Assembly: GCF_000247815.1 (NCBI RefSeq) | Contig: NC_021671.1 | Coordinates: 22,477,874-22,541,873, forward strand | Origin: Ficedula albicollis | Lineage: Eukaryota > Chordata > Aves > Passeriformes > Muscicapidae | Length of the DNA: 64,000 bases | Direction: 5' to 3' | In this document: piece by piece, positions 1 through 13,733 of the stretch | Position numbering within the stretch: the first letter of the stretch is position 1 | How the letters are laid out: every line of letters begins with the position of its first letter | Position numbers and translations under genes: made by a program | The notes under the pieces: generated by a model | The model's input: the letters and a program-made list of their open reading frames with translations, nothing else | Database searches by the model: none | Told to the model about the DNA's origin: nothing

Positions 1-3000
1 CCAAATCATTGAATAAACATTGGAATTGCCTATCTAAAGCAAACCCCAAGGTGTTGTCTGGGGCACAGGTAGTTTTCAGACAGGTCAGAAATGCATCAGA
101 AGGCAAATTCAAAGGCAGAGTATGATGTGTATTACCATTCTCCTGGAGAAAGCTGATAGCATGAAGCTTGTTGCTGTCTGGCTTCAAAGAAGTAAAATCT
201 CTACAGAGATTACTCATGAGAAAAATCTCTCATTTCCATCATTCCTTCTTTAAATGAGGAACAAATCTTTTAAGTCTGAAGAACATTCAACCTCGCTTTT
301 ATCTTAGCCTGATGGTGCAAACAGAGCATAGTGACAACAAAAGTGAATCCAGACTCACAGTGGGCTCAGATTTCCTAAATTCTTTTCTTTGTTAAGTTTA
401 TGCCATTTTTCATTTTTGTAGATTACCCTTATATATTATGTCACATTTCAGTCATAAAAATCCCTTCCAGTTAAACATCAAAGGGTACTCTATATTAAAG
501 AATGTGTATTTAATGGATGATATGTTTAAATCCAACTGCAGTTATTGGGAAGATCATAATTCAAAATAACAGCATAATCTTCTGCTTTGGTTTGCGGGCT
601 GATCTCTTGTCTAATTTGATGATGAGATGTTGATTCACAGCCTCAAGACAGATTGTGATGCTGTACCCTACAAAGGAGGAGTAGCTTTTGGTTAGCTCTC
701 CCAGCAGCAGAATGACTGAGAGTGGGACCTGAGACATGGATTGCGATACAGCTTAAGGTGGATAAATTTATGGGTGACTGAAAGAGACTGAACTCAAGAG
801 CCATTTCTGTTTCTAGACCATAATTAGTAACAATCTACAAGAAAAAGTCAAAACTGTGATTGCAATTGTTGTTATGGAAATCAGTGTGTATTTTTAAAAA
901 GTTTCTTTTCATCCAGGCCATTTAGCAATTCAGAACAGTTTGGAGCAATACTGTTTTAATACCTGGGTTCAGTAAAATAGCATATGCTGTAAGGAAATGT
1001 TGTCTTAGTTGAACAATGCTTTTATTCAGCTTAGATTAGTTTCTTGCAGTATCTCATATAAACTTCAAGTCAGATGTAAACTCTTTGGGTACATTCCTAC
1101 TCTTGCCAGCTGGGAAGAAACAAGCAAGATCTTCCTCTAGCAGCCAGAATGATTGTTGATAGAGTGTCACTCAGTTACTATGCTCCCACTGCCAAAAGGT
1201 GGGAGGGGAGGCTTTCATGGACCAGACAGTGAGACACCACTTGGAAGAAAAGAAAGAAAAGAAAGGCAGAATAAATGAACTGCAGGGATAAAAGGGAAAG
1301 AGAATTTGCTAAAGTTCTTTGAAAATTTTGGCTCAATTTTTTGGAAATGGGAGCTCAGAACACTGGGAATCATTCTTTCTAAGATGCTGGGAAGCTCATA
1401 GAGATCTCAGGGGAAAATAAGTTACAAAGTTGAGAAATGTCACTAACAATATATCTGTTTTCCCTCTCTCACTCCTACTTTCTTCCCATTGCCAATGATT
1501 TAAAGTGCGTTGTGATTAGCCTGGTGACCCGGGTGGGTGATTTCCCTAAAGAGAAAATAAACTACAATATTTAAATATAGTGTTTGATATAAGTGTGAGC
1601 CAAGCCTCACCTTTTTGTGGCTGGAAAAGAGGGAAACACAAGAGACCTATGATTTCACTATAACAGTTATGCTGATAGCCAGATTGGCTGGTGTCAGTGT
1701 GCCTGAGACAGGCCTCAGCATTTTCCTGGTGTAAAGGAAGAAATCACAAGAGACACTTTTTCCCTGTCTTAACCAGGTGTTTTTTATTTGACCCCAGTAG
1801 TGGATGGAATTCTGTATCCTATTTTTTCCCTCTCTTGCATGTATTGGGTGTTTAATCTCTCTCCACAGAACTGTGTTTTTAAAGTTTTATTCTGGTGGCC
1901 ATTAAAAGCTAAAAGAAAGCAAAAAGACTTTTAGCTGAACACTAGCTATACTGGAGATGTTTTAGTTTCATATACCACAAAAATTAATTGCCAACAGTCC
2001 TCAATATACTTGTGAGGTACAAAAAATGAAGAGAAGTATTTAGAAATGTAGGGCTAAGACTGGCTTGAGATCCATATTGTCTAGTATTTTGTCTCTGGGA
2101 GTGGCCAGATGTTAATTAAAGTAGTGTTTTTACATAAAACTCAAACGTGTGATTCCCTGCTCTGTTGCCAGTAAAACATAAATTTTGGCAGAGGAATTAC
2201 ATGGCATCTGCTATTAGGCAAGCAAAAGGAGCTTTATGGAGGAAATGAAAATAATATGTCTTTGGCTTTGTTTGTATAAAATAATTCATGGCTAATTGTT
2301 AGCAGATACTCCACTGAAATACTGGGTTACATCCTAAGCTGATGCAAATCTTACAGCTCCATAGCAATCAGCAGGGCTCTTCTGAGAGACATATGCTCAT
2401 GGTGTGATTCACAGTGAGAAAGACTGATTGCCATTACAGAAATTCCAGTTGGGAGTTAACTTTTCTTCACTTTTTCCCTCTTTGAAGTCTATTTTAATGT
2501 CCTTTTCACTCTCAATTCAAAAAGTTATACTTCATTTGAATTTATATAGCAAGTTAAACAGAAGCTTAATCTCAGTCTGATTCTCTAGTGTTCAGTACCC
2601 TTTGTAGCCACTTCAGAATAAATGTGAAAGGTTTCTACTCGTATTTAGTGGCATTTGGTATTCATTTTATACAAGTCTAAATGACAAAAAGCATAGAGGG
2701 CAACATATGATAGAAGTACAAAGCCCCAGTAGAGCTAAAGCAAAGCAGTGGCTGTTTCTGTTCGTGCTTCTTTGATGGCAGTAGATTCATTGCAAAAAAT
2801 AGTTATGTGTTTTGTGAAACCAGGAGCACAGTATGTTCTGTGCTATGTCAGAATGCTCTCTTTATGGGATTGTTTACAACAGACAACCAAAAGAGGCATA
2901 AAACTGTATCAGCCTTATAAAATGTCAATGCTAATTACATGTAAATTAGTATACGCTTCCATTCATATTATGCCTCTAAAAGTCAGACTGGTTTCAAAAT

Positions 3001-4158
3001 CCAGAAAAACAGAGTTGTTCACAATGTAACCTCAAGTGCTTTAAAACTTTTAAAAAGACTTTCAGCTACATTTGTGTTATATCTGACTTTAAATATATTT
3101 TTTAGCAAGGCCATACAGAAAAAGAACATCAAAATATGAAATACAAACATTTAGATAGATGAGATTAAAAAGTTAGCTTGATTCTTGATGTCTCAAGCAG
3201 ATTATTGTTTTTATTAAGGCTGAGGATTGCTAATAAAAGATAAGTTATTTATTTGTTGTCAGCTTTAAAACTATAGTTCTTATTTCTATTTGCATTGTGT
3301 ACCAGACATGTATACTCCACCACATACTAACACTATGAATTGCTTATTTCAGACCTGTTAAGCTATGTATACTTTGGCAAAGGAAGAGAGAACACTCCTA
3401 CTAAAAGACGCAGAAAATACGGAGAATGTTTTTCATAAGTTCCAAAAGTTAATTAACAAAGCATCTGGGAGTAAATAGGAATGAAAAAAAAATGCTGTGC
3501 TTGCATAAAGACACCAGACTGAATAAAGGCAATCATCTGTGCATTCCAGAGGAAAAATAAAAGCACCATATTTTCATTCAGAGAACACCTCTGAGTCTAA
3601 TACAGTAACTCTGGTAATAATATCTTCATGACTTATGGTCAAATACAAAATGGTTTTAGGCTTTTTCATTGAAAAGTATGGTGTAGAGAAACTTTCCTCA
3701 GTAGCCCCCTGACATGGGGAGCCCTCTGGCAAGTGAGTTCTCCTGTGCCTGCAGCTCTCTGTGCACATTAACAGACCTGCCTGGCCTCAAAAGCTGTTTT
3801 CCCTAGCACTCACCTAAATCTGGCTAGATCGAAATTAAAACCTCCAGATCAAACTCAGTTTGGTCACTTGAAATAACATCATCAATATACGTGACACTCT
3901 GCCCTGCAATTAAAAGTTCACAGAAAAAAAAAAGTGTTCTTGGCAAACTGCAAAAGAGAAGGAAATGTATCTCATTGCCCAGTCAGTGCTAGAGAGCTGC
4001 TGCTGGAGGGTCAGTGTGCAGGATGGGATATGATGCCCTGTCCAGTGAGGGCACTCTCACCAGGGCTGGGGCACCCAGAAGCCACAGCCTGGTAGCTGGG
4101 TTCATCTCAGGTACAAGGCTGCTGAGTATGGTTTCTGCCACCAAGACTGTGGGGCTTG
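1..4158. other. AT-rich non-coding sequence, nothing recognised
   Basis: Only short ORFs without coding character and no repeat family I can name. Scattered A- and T-runs are present. Old, diverged transposon remnants could be hidden here because they cannot be recognised by eye. Confidence 0.55.
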
Positions 4159-4330
4159 GGATGGTGGAGGGTTTCTGTGGTGTTGGGTTCTGTTTTTTTT
4201 TGTTGTTGTTTTTGTTTTATTTGTTTTTGGTTTTGTTTTATTTTGGATGGTGGAGGGTTTCTGTGGTGTTGGGTTCTGGTTTTTTTTGTTGTTGTTTTTG
4301 TTTTGTTTGTTTTTGTTTTATTTTGTTTTT
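4159..4330. repeat. 86-bp T/G-rich tandem duplication
   Basis: Two copies of an 86-bp unit, each starting GGATGGTGGAGGG and running into a T/G tract with TGTTGTTG steps. The copies lie at 4159-4244 and 4245-4330 and differ at a few positions, mainly in the T/G tract. Each unit's tract is almost free of C and A on the plus strand. The overlapping Phe/Cys/Leu-rich ORFs here are translations of this tract and not genes. Confidence 0.9.
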
Positions 4331-5974
4331 CCTTTTCCAGTGGTTATCCTTTTAAACTAATGTAATGTCCAATTCAAGTAGTGGGAGATATGAATATCTA
4401 AACCCAGGAGCTAAACCCAGATTATTTACCTTCTGGACAAAATAATCAAACTCATATTTAGCATTTTAAGTGAAGGAGACAATAATAAACATGGTTTCAT
4501 TTTGTTTATAAATTTTTACAATCCCTCAAACATCTGTCTCAGGAGTAGCTTAAAACCATGGGCACAACTTCTCATGTAAGTAGGAGCCCAAGTGCACTTG
4601 ATTAATTTCCATCAAGTCCTCAACTACCTCTGTGGGCTAAAGATTGAAGATCCCTGATCCTGTTAAAAATCTAACTTCCTAAATATGCATCAGTTCAGTA
4701 AAAGGGACTGCTGTCCCACATCAGAGGCATCCAAGCCCTCCACAAGCTCAGTCCTTGTGAATGACAAGTGTATTCCAGCACAAAGGTTCACCTGGAAAAA
4801 GGCAGAATTTGGCATATTGTATTACAGCAATTAGTGTAAAGATTTGGTGAGTCATATGGCACTCATTTATGGTGCTGTTATCCTTGTTGTGGATATGGAA
4901 AGGAACTCACATAAATATTTAATGTTTACCATTAATGAAACCCATAGAAACTCTAAAAAGCATGTGTTTTACCTGGTTCCATTATGACTAATTAGAGTAG
5001 TGACTAGCAACTGTAATTGAAATCAGTATAGAGCAATATGCAAACATATACTAAGGGATTGTTCTGACCTTGAAAGAAATGATAGAAAGCATTACATATC
5101 AGGACTCTTGCTATGTATGTATTACAGTGTCTTAAACAAACGTTTTGGGGTAACCTTGAAATTTTAAGAAAGGTAGAAAAGAGTATTTTACCATATTTAA
5201 AACTATTCTACCCTATAACAACTGGGTCATAATTAACAGCTGGGGAATAATTAATATAGGTTCTATTTCATCCTATTTATGACTTAAGTGCAAAGGTTAA
5301 TGTTAATATTCTCTGGCACATTCATACAAGGTAAGAATGCGTTCATTTGCAGCTGTCTGTGAAATAAGTCAGATCTCCTTTCCGAGTTTGAAATTGTCTT
5401 TGAGGCAGTGCACTAAGCAAGTATTTTGGGTACAGTGGTTAACAACCCATTTGATTTAATCTGTAGCATCTTTGTGCAAATCTTTGCAGTCAGTAGTTTA
5501 ACATTCCAAGTCATCAGGAACTATTAGGGGAACTTCAAGTTTGCTTCCTGTAAACATTACTACAGGAGAAGCTCATCTAACATTGCAGCAAAATACCCAG
5601 GTCAGACTAATTTTTAAGTTCAAAGAAAAGATAGAGTATTGTGCAGTTCTAAATCAGCTCAGAAACTGTCTAACAAAGTCTCCCAGTTGTTGATATAGGG
5701 AAGATTTCTTAGTGTGGTTTAGAAGGGAAATAAAATATCCTATGCTTTTTATTATTTTTCCTTTTTTTTCCCCTTACCACCTAATTCAACTATGAGTGTT
5801 ATAAGGAAATAAACTTGCTACTGCAAGATCAAAGACAAAACAGAAAATACAAGAATGTTTAAACTTAATATTGAGGGTGTGTGAAGAGAGCAAATTTTGA
5901 AAAAGTAGGGCAGATACCCACTTTGGAAACTGCTGTGAAAGTTGCTCAGTCAGTGTTTCAGCAGTGGGGTCTAG
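4331..5974. other. AT-rich non-coding sequence, nothing recognised
   Basis: No repeat family, RNA gene or coding exon could be supported here. Confidence 0.5.
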
Positions 5975-6515
5975 CTGTGTAGAAAGGTGGGAGCTGAAGT
6001 GGTTCCTGCCCAGAGAAATTGCTCTGAGAGGAGGTGTCACACCAAGAGTCGGGACAGCTCTGGCCACCCCCTGAGCCCCTGGGGGCAGCAGCCCCACACA
6101 GCCCAGTGTGAGTGAGAAAGGTCCCATCCCACCAGCAAGGCTCTTGGCTGCTCATCCAGCCCCCACCAACAGGCTGCAAGAGGCTGCATCTGAACTGCCG
6201 GGAAACTGGGAACAGAGGCAGATGCACGTGCAGCTCACATCCCTGTAGGATTGGCAGAGGGGCGGGATGGGGAAACCCTGGGGTGCACATCTGGCAGTCA
6301 GGGGCATTTATAGCCTGGGCATGTGGAAGATCCAGGGTAAGACAGAGCAAGGGTTGCTGCAAGATTTCAAATGCAACCCCTTCCCTTGGCTTCCTGCTTA
6401 CCCCTCTGCAGCACCTGCTCCTTTGTCTGACTTGTCTCCTTGGTTCTGAACTGCAGAGCTCCGAGGAGAATAAATCATCCTGCAGAAGTGGATTTTTCAG
6501 TTTAGGTTGAGCACC
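5975..6515 (+). mobile_element. GC-rich segment, possibly an LTR
   Basis: This block is clearly richer in G and C than its neighbours. Near its 3' side it has a TATA-like TTTATAG at about 6308-6314 and an AATAAA at about 6470-6475, followed by a short T-rich stretch. The spacing of about 160 bases between the two signals resembles the TATA-to-polyadenylation spacing of retroviral LTRs. I could not match it to a named family and found no convincing target-site duplication, so the borders are guesses. It could instead be a CpG-poor regulatory block or an unrelated relic. ORFs on both strands here have no supporting splice or domain evidence. Confidence 0.3.
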
Positions 6516-8906
6516 CGTTGACTGCCCCTAATGTGAGGCTTGAAATGAACTAGTTTGAGTATATCTGTACTTGTAACCACCTGGGAGGGTAATTTGGGAA
6601 GATAAAAGTGTATCGCAATTGTGTAATTCTGTCTCAATTTTACTCAATTTAGGTAAATGCTGACCTAACTCTTCTGAATTTAAAGTATTTAAAAATGCTG
6701 ACTGGCACACAAAAATAGTTTTTAAGGCCCAATTACAGATAAGAATTTCACTTCGTTTAAAGATCAAAATTTAAACATCTGATTAGTCTTAAATTAAATT
6801 TTGCTGAATACAGCTGGCTTGCTGGATAGGTATCCTAACAACCTAGCTGAGAATTTAGGTGACTAATGCCTTCAGAAGTTGCAGCATAACTTAGAGCTGC
6901 CAGAACAATGCTTGGCTTCTGTTGGGTGAGAGGGAAGAGCAGTACCAGGGGTACCAGAGCAGCATCATTTCAAGATGGGCAGCAGAAACACAGCCTAGGA
7001 GTGCTCTGGGTAGGAAAGGCAAGGACCACCAAATGTGGACAAAATACTTTGCCACCTTTAATACTTGCCCCACTGAAGACTAGTAAAGCAATTTTCCAGA
7101 GCACAGACATGATACTCCACTTGGTAGAACAAATCCAGAGTAAAATAGTTTTGAAGACAAATAACACACTAGAAATTAAAGTCCAGCTTGTTTGCAAAAC
7201 ATTATTTCAGTCTCAGGTATCCTGAAGGAAAGGCAATCTCATGTGGAATTTCTTGGCCCAGGAGTCAATAATGAGATGGCTACTGATAGTATCAAGCTCT
7301 GTCTGAGAAACTAGGCATACTATTCACTCAAAATAAAAATAAAAGCTGCTAAGAGACTTACAGACCTTAACTGCCATAGTTAAAAGGCCTAAAATAATGT
7401 GAGCAAAATAAACAAGCGAATAATTCCACAATTTCTGAATTACAACTTTTTTGTCTTGAAAGTCACCTTTTTCTACATATACTAAGATGCCGAGTAACAA
7501 GAAGAGATTCAACACAGATATATCCATGAGAAGTCAGTTTTTAAAGCTAGTTTATAAAAAATGGAAGAATTTGCAGGCAAGTGACAATTCCATCAGAATT
7601 AAACCTTTATTTAAGATTATAAATTGAGGCACCAAGAATTGTCAAATGCATGACAAAGTCCAATCAAACAATATTGCTGAAGAATGTATAACATAAATCC
7701 AAAATATCAGGGTAAGTGGTTGTACTTCACAGGTACTCTTTACTTCTCATTAGAATTTTTTTTCTCTTGTGTGATTAATATGTTGCTAGCACTTATTGCT
7801 TTTCCAAACCCAGGTGGATTACTGGTATGCTTTGTTAAGCTTTGTTTGTATTGTGATTTCTCATAAAGCTTAAGTAAAACAGGGAAAGGAAGACTGCAGA
7901 CAAATCTATAAATTGCTGTCCATTGCTGATGTTCTTGGAACCATGACCTTAATAGTGGCCAGATACAACAGTTATAATTACTCTTGTTACTAGTTCTGTT
8001 ATTCTCATTTTGTACCTACACAGTGCCAGGCTTTCAGTACTGTCAGGAAATTGAGGAAACATTTAGAGCTTTTTGGCATGTACAGTACATGTACTTCTTA
8101 ATCTGGGATTTGGGTTATTTTTCAGGCAAAGAAATACTGAAAAAAAAATTATCCTCTGTAGAATAGACAGGAATATTTAGGGAGAAGTAGGGCAGTAATA
8201 GTAGGACAGAGAAATTGAGATATTAAAAAAAAAATAGAGAGGTAAAATAAAAGGACATGGAAGGCCACAATAAAATAAGTTTGGATACCATTTCAATGTG
8301 GTGGCAGAGGGACTTTGTTGTCATTAATGCCTAGACCCTCATCAGCACAATAACTGTTCACTTGGAGGAGATTACTATGAATTCTTTCCTTCATATACCT
8401 GTTGTGTGACAGTGGGGGTTTATTTTCTGTACATTTCAAGGCAAATATTGTGAATAACAATGGCAATTTAAAAGCTGATCTGATTAAAAAAAAATTAAAA
8501 GTTAGTTAAGTCAATTATTGTTGTATACTAATCTGTTCAAATAAGATATGTATTGTTACTACTCTGTGCTTCCATACTCATTCCTTACGGTTATGAACAA
8601 GCTTTTTCTAGGAAATACAACCTTCTGCCACACTTCAGATTTATTCAGAACAGAATAAATAGTAGGTATCCCACAACAAGTGCAGACACAATTTTGATGG
8701 TAACTTTCCTTCACTATAGTTATTTATAAATCAATGCACAGAATGGGTTTAATAGGTCATTTAAAGCACTCATTTAATCAGGGCAAGGTTTCCCTAATAG
8801 CTTATAATAAAAGCTTGATAGATGACTTAAATAGGCTGTATCTGCTGGGTTTTCCTTATAAATACTAAAGCTGACCTCTTTGAGGAATGAAAACATATTT
8901 TTGAGG
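6516..8906. other. AT-rich non-coding sequence, nothing recognised
   Basis: Only short ORFs on both strands; no element could be supported. Confidence 0.5.
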
Positions 8907-8962
8907 TAGAACTATCATAAGTGTATGAAAAGGATAGAACTATCATAAGTATATGAAAAGGG
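8907..8962. repeat. 28-bp tandem duplication
   Basis: Copies at 8907-8934 and 8935-8962, both starting TAGAACTATCATAAG and differing at two positions. It is the shortest of the clear two-copy duplications in the window. Confidence 0.85.
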
Positions 8963-11900
8963 CTGTGCTCATAATTGCCAGGTAAGTGATATTTTTCTGT
9001 GTCCATTTTTGTTAATCTTACTATAAATTTCCATATTTGTCAGAGGTTTATTTGAATTGGAACTTGCTAAATTTCTTCATAACCTCTTCTATTATTTAAT
9101 GCAATTTCTACATATTAATCATCCAGTAAAAGTTTCCTTCCAGATTTCAACTGGAACACAGGAGCATATATTTTAGGATAAGTTTCCCAGATTTTCTTTT
9201 CATATATCTAATCTGATAACTCCTCATCCCACTACGTTTTAGTAAATAATTCTATGAATAGGTTAACTTTTATCTCTATTATGCGTTTCCTAAAATAGAA
9301 AATCAATTTTGAACCTATATAAACATTGTTTACAGTATTTAAATGGCAACAATTGACACATTCGTTATCACAGTTTCTGTTCACAAATCTAAGGATTTTA
9401 ACTTCTATTAGAATCACACCAATGCAACAAGTTACAGCTAGAGCCTAAAGCTTGTAATAAGAGCATGTGCCATAGTTTAGACTAAGGTTGTCATGGAATG
9501 TGTGATATTCAGGGACTTGCTAATAGTCACTGGTTCTTTTTTTTTTCTTAAACACTCTAGTTAATGATTTAAAGTTTTTTTTCAGAAAATTGGCTTTTCT
9601 AACCTTGATTTTGACATAACATATAATGATAGTTTCATAGCACATTTGGAAGCAGTTATTTTTAAGGTCCTTGGCATAAGCCTGTTCCATACTTCCAATA
9701 CTGTTAATGAGAGAGAATATTGTGAATATTTGTATAGTGTTTTACAATGTATTTTTACAGTATTGCTTTAACATATAGGAGAAAGATATTTTTCTCTATA
9801 TACACTATTTATCTTTATAAAGAATGACCCAACTTTGTTCATTGTTGGAAGCAATTTCTGTGTCTTAATATTTCCATCAGGGCATCCTGAAGAAATAAGA
9901 CTCTCAGATTCGTTATGAACATCAAATTGTTGTATCACACAATTCCATTAAGAATAAATCTAACAAAACATGATTTGATTCAGCAGCTAACTTCCTTTTC
10001 ATTAAAATGTGATGTATTATTTTTGCATACTTTTTTTAAAAAGTGAAAGCATCAACCTTGCCATTGCAATAGTGCACTATGAACACAGCAGCAATGTATT
10101 TACCAAGGTTTATCTCCTCACCTAAGTTGAGAAAAGACTGAATTGTTTACAACATTTCTTTTCAAAAACCTTTCAACCTGTAGTTATTTGAGAACTCCTC
10201 ACTATGATAATTAATGTCAATATTTCATATTCCCAGCCCATTCTGAAGCTTATCCTTGAAGTCTGGTGATCTGAGATGTCTTCAGTGAGGGTGGCTCGAA
10301 AAGCCATCTGTGGCAGTGTTGGTGACACACAGATCAGTATCTGAGTGTGAATTCTGGCATCCTAAAGTGATGTCTATGCTGTCAGCAGTGTGATCACCAT
10401 AGGAGGAATGGTGTGAATTCCTAACCTGGAGAAGAGGAACAGGGGAGACAGTCTCTCAGAACATTTTTAGGATTTCATTTTGTGATTCTAAGAAACAGTG
10501 GAAACAGCATATCTAAATCTACGTTCACACAAATGTCACTATTTTTCCCCCCCACAAATATTCTTGAAAAAGAAGAAAAAATGAACAAAATTTTAAAAAA
10601 TATATTTTTCAGCCTCAGAAAGTGTATATAATATTTTGTGTAAATTTCATATCCATTCATATTGTTATCAAAAATCACTTTTATAAAATAGGAGATATTA
10701 TTCTAGCTTTTTCTTAATTTCTGATTTTTTTTTTAGACTTTGACATTCTCTGCTTTCCATCTGTTGAACTGTGAGCAACTGTCTTATGGCATTCTCTGTC
10801 AACAGAAGTACTATTATAGAGATTCTCTGTAGACTTATCCAAAACAATTTTTCAGAATCTCAGGGTTTGAAAAGCACATCACACAAAGAGTTCACTTCAA
10901 CATTGTTAAGCATTAACTGTAATTGAGTTAAAACTTACTGGCAAGAGTAGGTTTACATTGGTGTACTGCTTTGAAGAGCACAACAAATATTTCTGGAAAA
11001 TAATGTCACAACCAAGAGTATGACTTGTTCATTACATGCCTTTCAAAAAGATGGGTTTTAATGAAAACTTGTACCTTGTTCCTTTCAACTACTAAAATTT
11101 AATATTTGAGTGTGTAATAAATATGCCAATAGAGAAGTTGTGAAAAATTTATTGTATGCTTGAATACAATTGTTGTGCATGCCAGTGCTGTGATGAATTA
11201 GAGGAATCATGGTTGAAATATGTGCATTTTCAGGTATCTGTTAATATGAAATAAGGCCCAAGAAGAAATTATATGGATTTATTTTTCCTGAGAAGAGGCC
11301 TAATCTATGGTAGCTTTGTGGGCATCATTACTTTGAACAGAAACATTAATGACAGCTGTTGTATATATTGCAGGAATGAACTTTCATCAAATCTATGAGT
11401 TCTGTGAGCATTTCAAAGAAAAAGACTATTTTTTTTTCCTGAATATAATTATATCCTAAGAACTTTAATTCAATTTACTTGCAAGTTATTTCTTTAAAAT
11501 TGGTTGAACTGCTACGTATTTTTCAGGGAAGAAAAACTGCCTTCAAATAAGGTGAAACTGAATGACACATTCCAAGTCTTCATCTCAAGGACTTGAAATA
11601 TGAACAAAAGATAATTAGGCATTGTATGGTAAATAAGGACAGTAGCAAGATGTCTTTTTTAAAAAGTGTATCAAAACTTTATAGCATTATATATAGTGAC
11701 AACATTATCATATTTTTATTGCATCTTCTTATTTGCCCATCTAGAATGCAAGGGTAGCTGTATCTATTTTAAGTGATTTGAACATTAAAATCAAGTGTTA
11801 TCTATATATCTTTAATTCTAGAATTTATTTTACTGCTAATAGTAAAATTTTCTGAAAATATTGTTAAAATACTGTGCTGGAATAAAGAGATGGTTTCATA

Positions 11901-12839
11901 TTCCTCTTACTGATTCTTTTTCTCACAGTTTCTCTTTCAATGATAAGATTTGAGATACCATTCTTGTACTTGCATACCTATGGCACAAAATGTCCAGATC
12001 TAGCTGACACTTCTGAAGTTGATTATTAGAACCTGAGCCATTCCATGCTGCTAGTCACTTCTTGGAGAAGCTGAAACCTGGCTAAGCTGCAGAATTTACT
12101 GTCACTGGGACATTGATTTGAAAGATCCCCTGAGATTTTTGCTGCTGCCTGAAGACAGTTTTCCACATTTATCACTGGTTATATGGACTGGAGAGAAGAC
12201 TGGTATAAATTCTCTGTTCTTTCCTCTTTTAACTGCAAAAGTGATTAATGATGGTGTTGCCCAAGAGCTTTGCAACTCCTTGCTTCAGCCTAAACTTCTT
12301 CATTTCCCACATTTTCCACTATATAATTAATTTCTCAGGGAAGGAAACTCTAGAGGATGGTACTGGCTCACTCTCAAGGTCAGGTAGTGTGGACTTTGCA
12401 GAGTAAATGCTGTGGACTGAAGCTCAGTGTCCACACAGCTTAAAGACAGCCAGAGAATAACCAAGAGAGATGAGGCTGTTCATACATGTCCTAGTATTTC
12501 CATTTTCAATTGTCATATGAGGAACAAAAACTGGTGATTTATGTCCCTTCAGCATGTTTCTACTAACTGGTCTGGGAGGAGGATCAAAAACACTTATAAG
12601 CAGCATCCTGACCTGCTGAGCTCAACACAACAGTAAAGACCTGCACATCCATTGTGGAAAAGACTCCTACTCTTGGAACAGCACCAAATCTTCTGACCCT
12701 TCTTCTTGTAAACATTTCCATTAGCACCAGTGTTCTTTAACCTCTGGTGATAAATCAGGGTTAAATTATTCTCCTGTAAAATCATTAATGCTTGCAATAG
12801 GTATCCCCCTTACAAAAAATTTGCTGGATGAATCAATAT
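8963..12839. other. AT-rich non-coding sequence, nothing recognised
   Basis: Nearly 4 kb with no identifiable repeat or exon. A C-run lies near 10545-10552 and several A/T runs are scattered through it. Confidence 0.5.
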
Positions 12840-13043
12840 ATCATAGAATCATAGATTCATAGAATGGCTTGGGTTGGAAGGGGACCTTAAAGACCATCTT
12901 ATTCCAAATCTCCTGCCACAGGTAGGGATACCTCCCACCAGACCAGGTTCTCAGAGCACCACCCAACCTGGCCTTGAACACCTCCAGGGATGGAGCATCC
13001 ACAGCTTCTCTGGGAAACCTGTTCCAGTGCCTCTAACCCCCCA
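12840..13043 (-). mobile_element. CR1 LINE, 3' end (first part of a split copy)
   Basis: The plus strand reads ATCATAGAATCATAGATTCATAGAATGG and continues through 'ttgggttggaagggg' and 'ttccagtgcctctaacc'. That is the reverse complement of the CR1 3' tail and the segment just upstream of it, so the element lies on the minus strand. CR1 is the dominant non-LTR retrotransposon of birds. It is 5' truncated and non-coding in most copies, and nothing here suggests activity. The copy is interrupted after 'cctctaacc', where an LTR begins, and resumes near 14271. Confidence 0.93.
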
Positions 13044-13287
13044 TGTGGAAATCCTCAAAATCAGAGGGTTTTGGGAAAGCTGCAAATAAGCAGGCCTCAG
13101 AGACAGCAATCTGCAATTAGAGCTAAGCAGAAAGCATAAGCTGCACAGCTTCTCTGGGAAACCTGTTCCAGTGCCTCTAACCCCCCATGTGGAAATCCTC
13201 AAAATCAGAGGGTTTTGGGAAAGCTGCAAATAAGCAGGCCTCAGAGACAGCAATCTGCAATTAGAGCTAAGCAGAAAGCATAAGCTG
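13000..13287. repeat. 144-bp tandem duplication across the CR1/LTR junction
   Basis: Copies at 13000-13143 and 13144-13287 look identical by eye. Each contains about 44 bases of CR1 followed by about 100 bases of the LTR start. The duplication therefore happened after the LTR had inserted into the CR1. As a result the LTR now holds a stray piece of CR1 at 13144-13187. Confidence 0.93.
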
Positions 13288-13354
13288 CATCAGCAGAAAA
13301 GTTATATGAGATGTAGAAAGCAAGGAAAAATAGAACAATGATCTGTGTATTAAC

Positions 13355-13512
13355 ACTCAGCTAGAATAACTTTCTAAGCTACAGAAAAGTCTATCTAGCA
13401 AGGTGTTAGGAAGGTCTAAGCTTAATAATGGAAACTCAGCTAGAATAACTCTCTAAGCTACAGAAAAGTCTATCTAGCAAGGTGTTAGGAAGGCCTAAGC
13501 TTAATAATGGAA
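13355..13512. repeat. 79-bp tandem duplication inside the LTR
   Basis: Copies at 13355-13433 and 13434-13512, both starting ACTCAGCTAGAATAAC and differing at two or three positions. It lies only 68 bases from the 144-bp duplication, so the same LTR has been duplicated twice. Confidence 0.92.
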
Positions 13513-13733
13513 CTCTGTGCATTGTATTTTAAGGCTTACAAGCAGGTATTGTACTCAAAATAAGCAAGCATCATTTTAACCAAAAGTACGTGTACTTATA
13601 CTGGTTGGATGGAACTACTGTCGATATGCTTTTGCTTTTTGTGATTGGTCAAAAAAGTTTCAAAGTGCGTTGTAACATCATGTTCTGTGGCTGCTGCTGG
13701 GGCTGTGAGCTGCTGGCATCTTCCCATTGTCCC

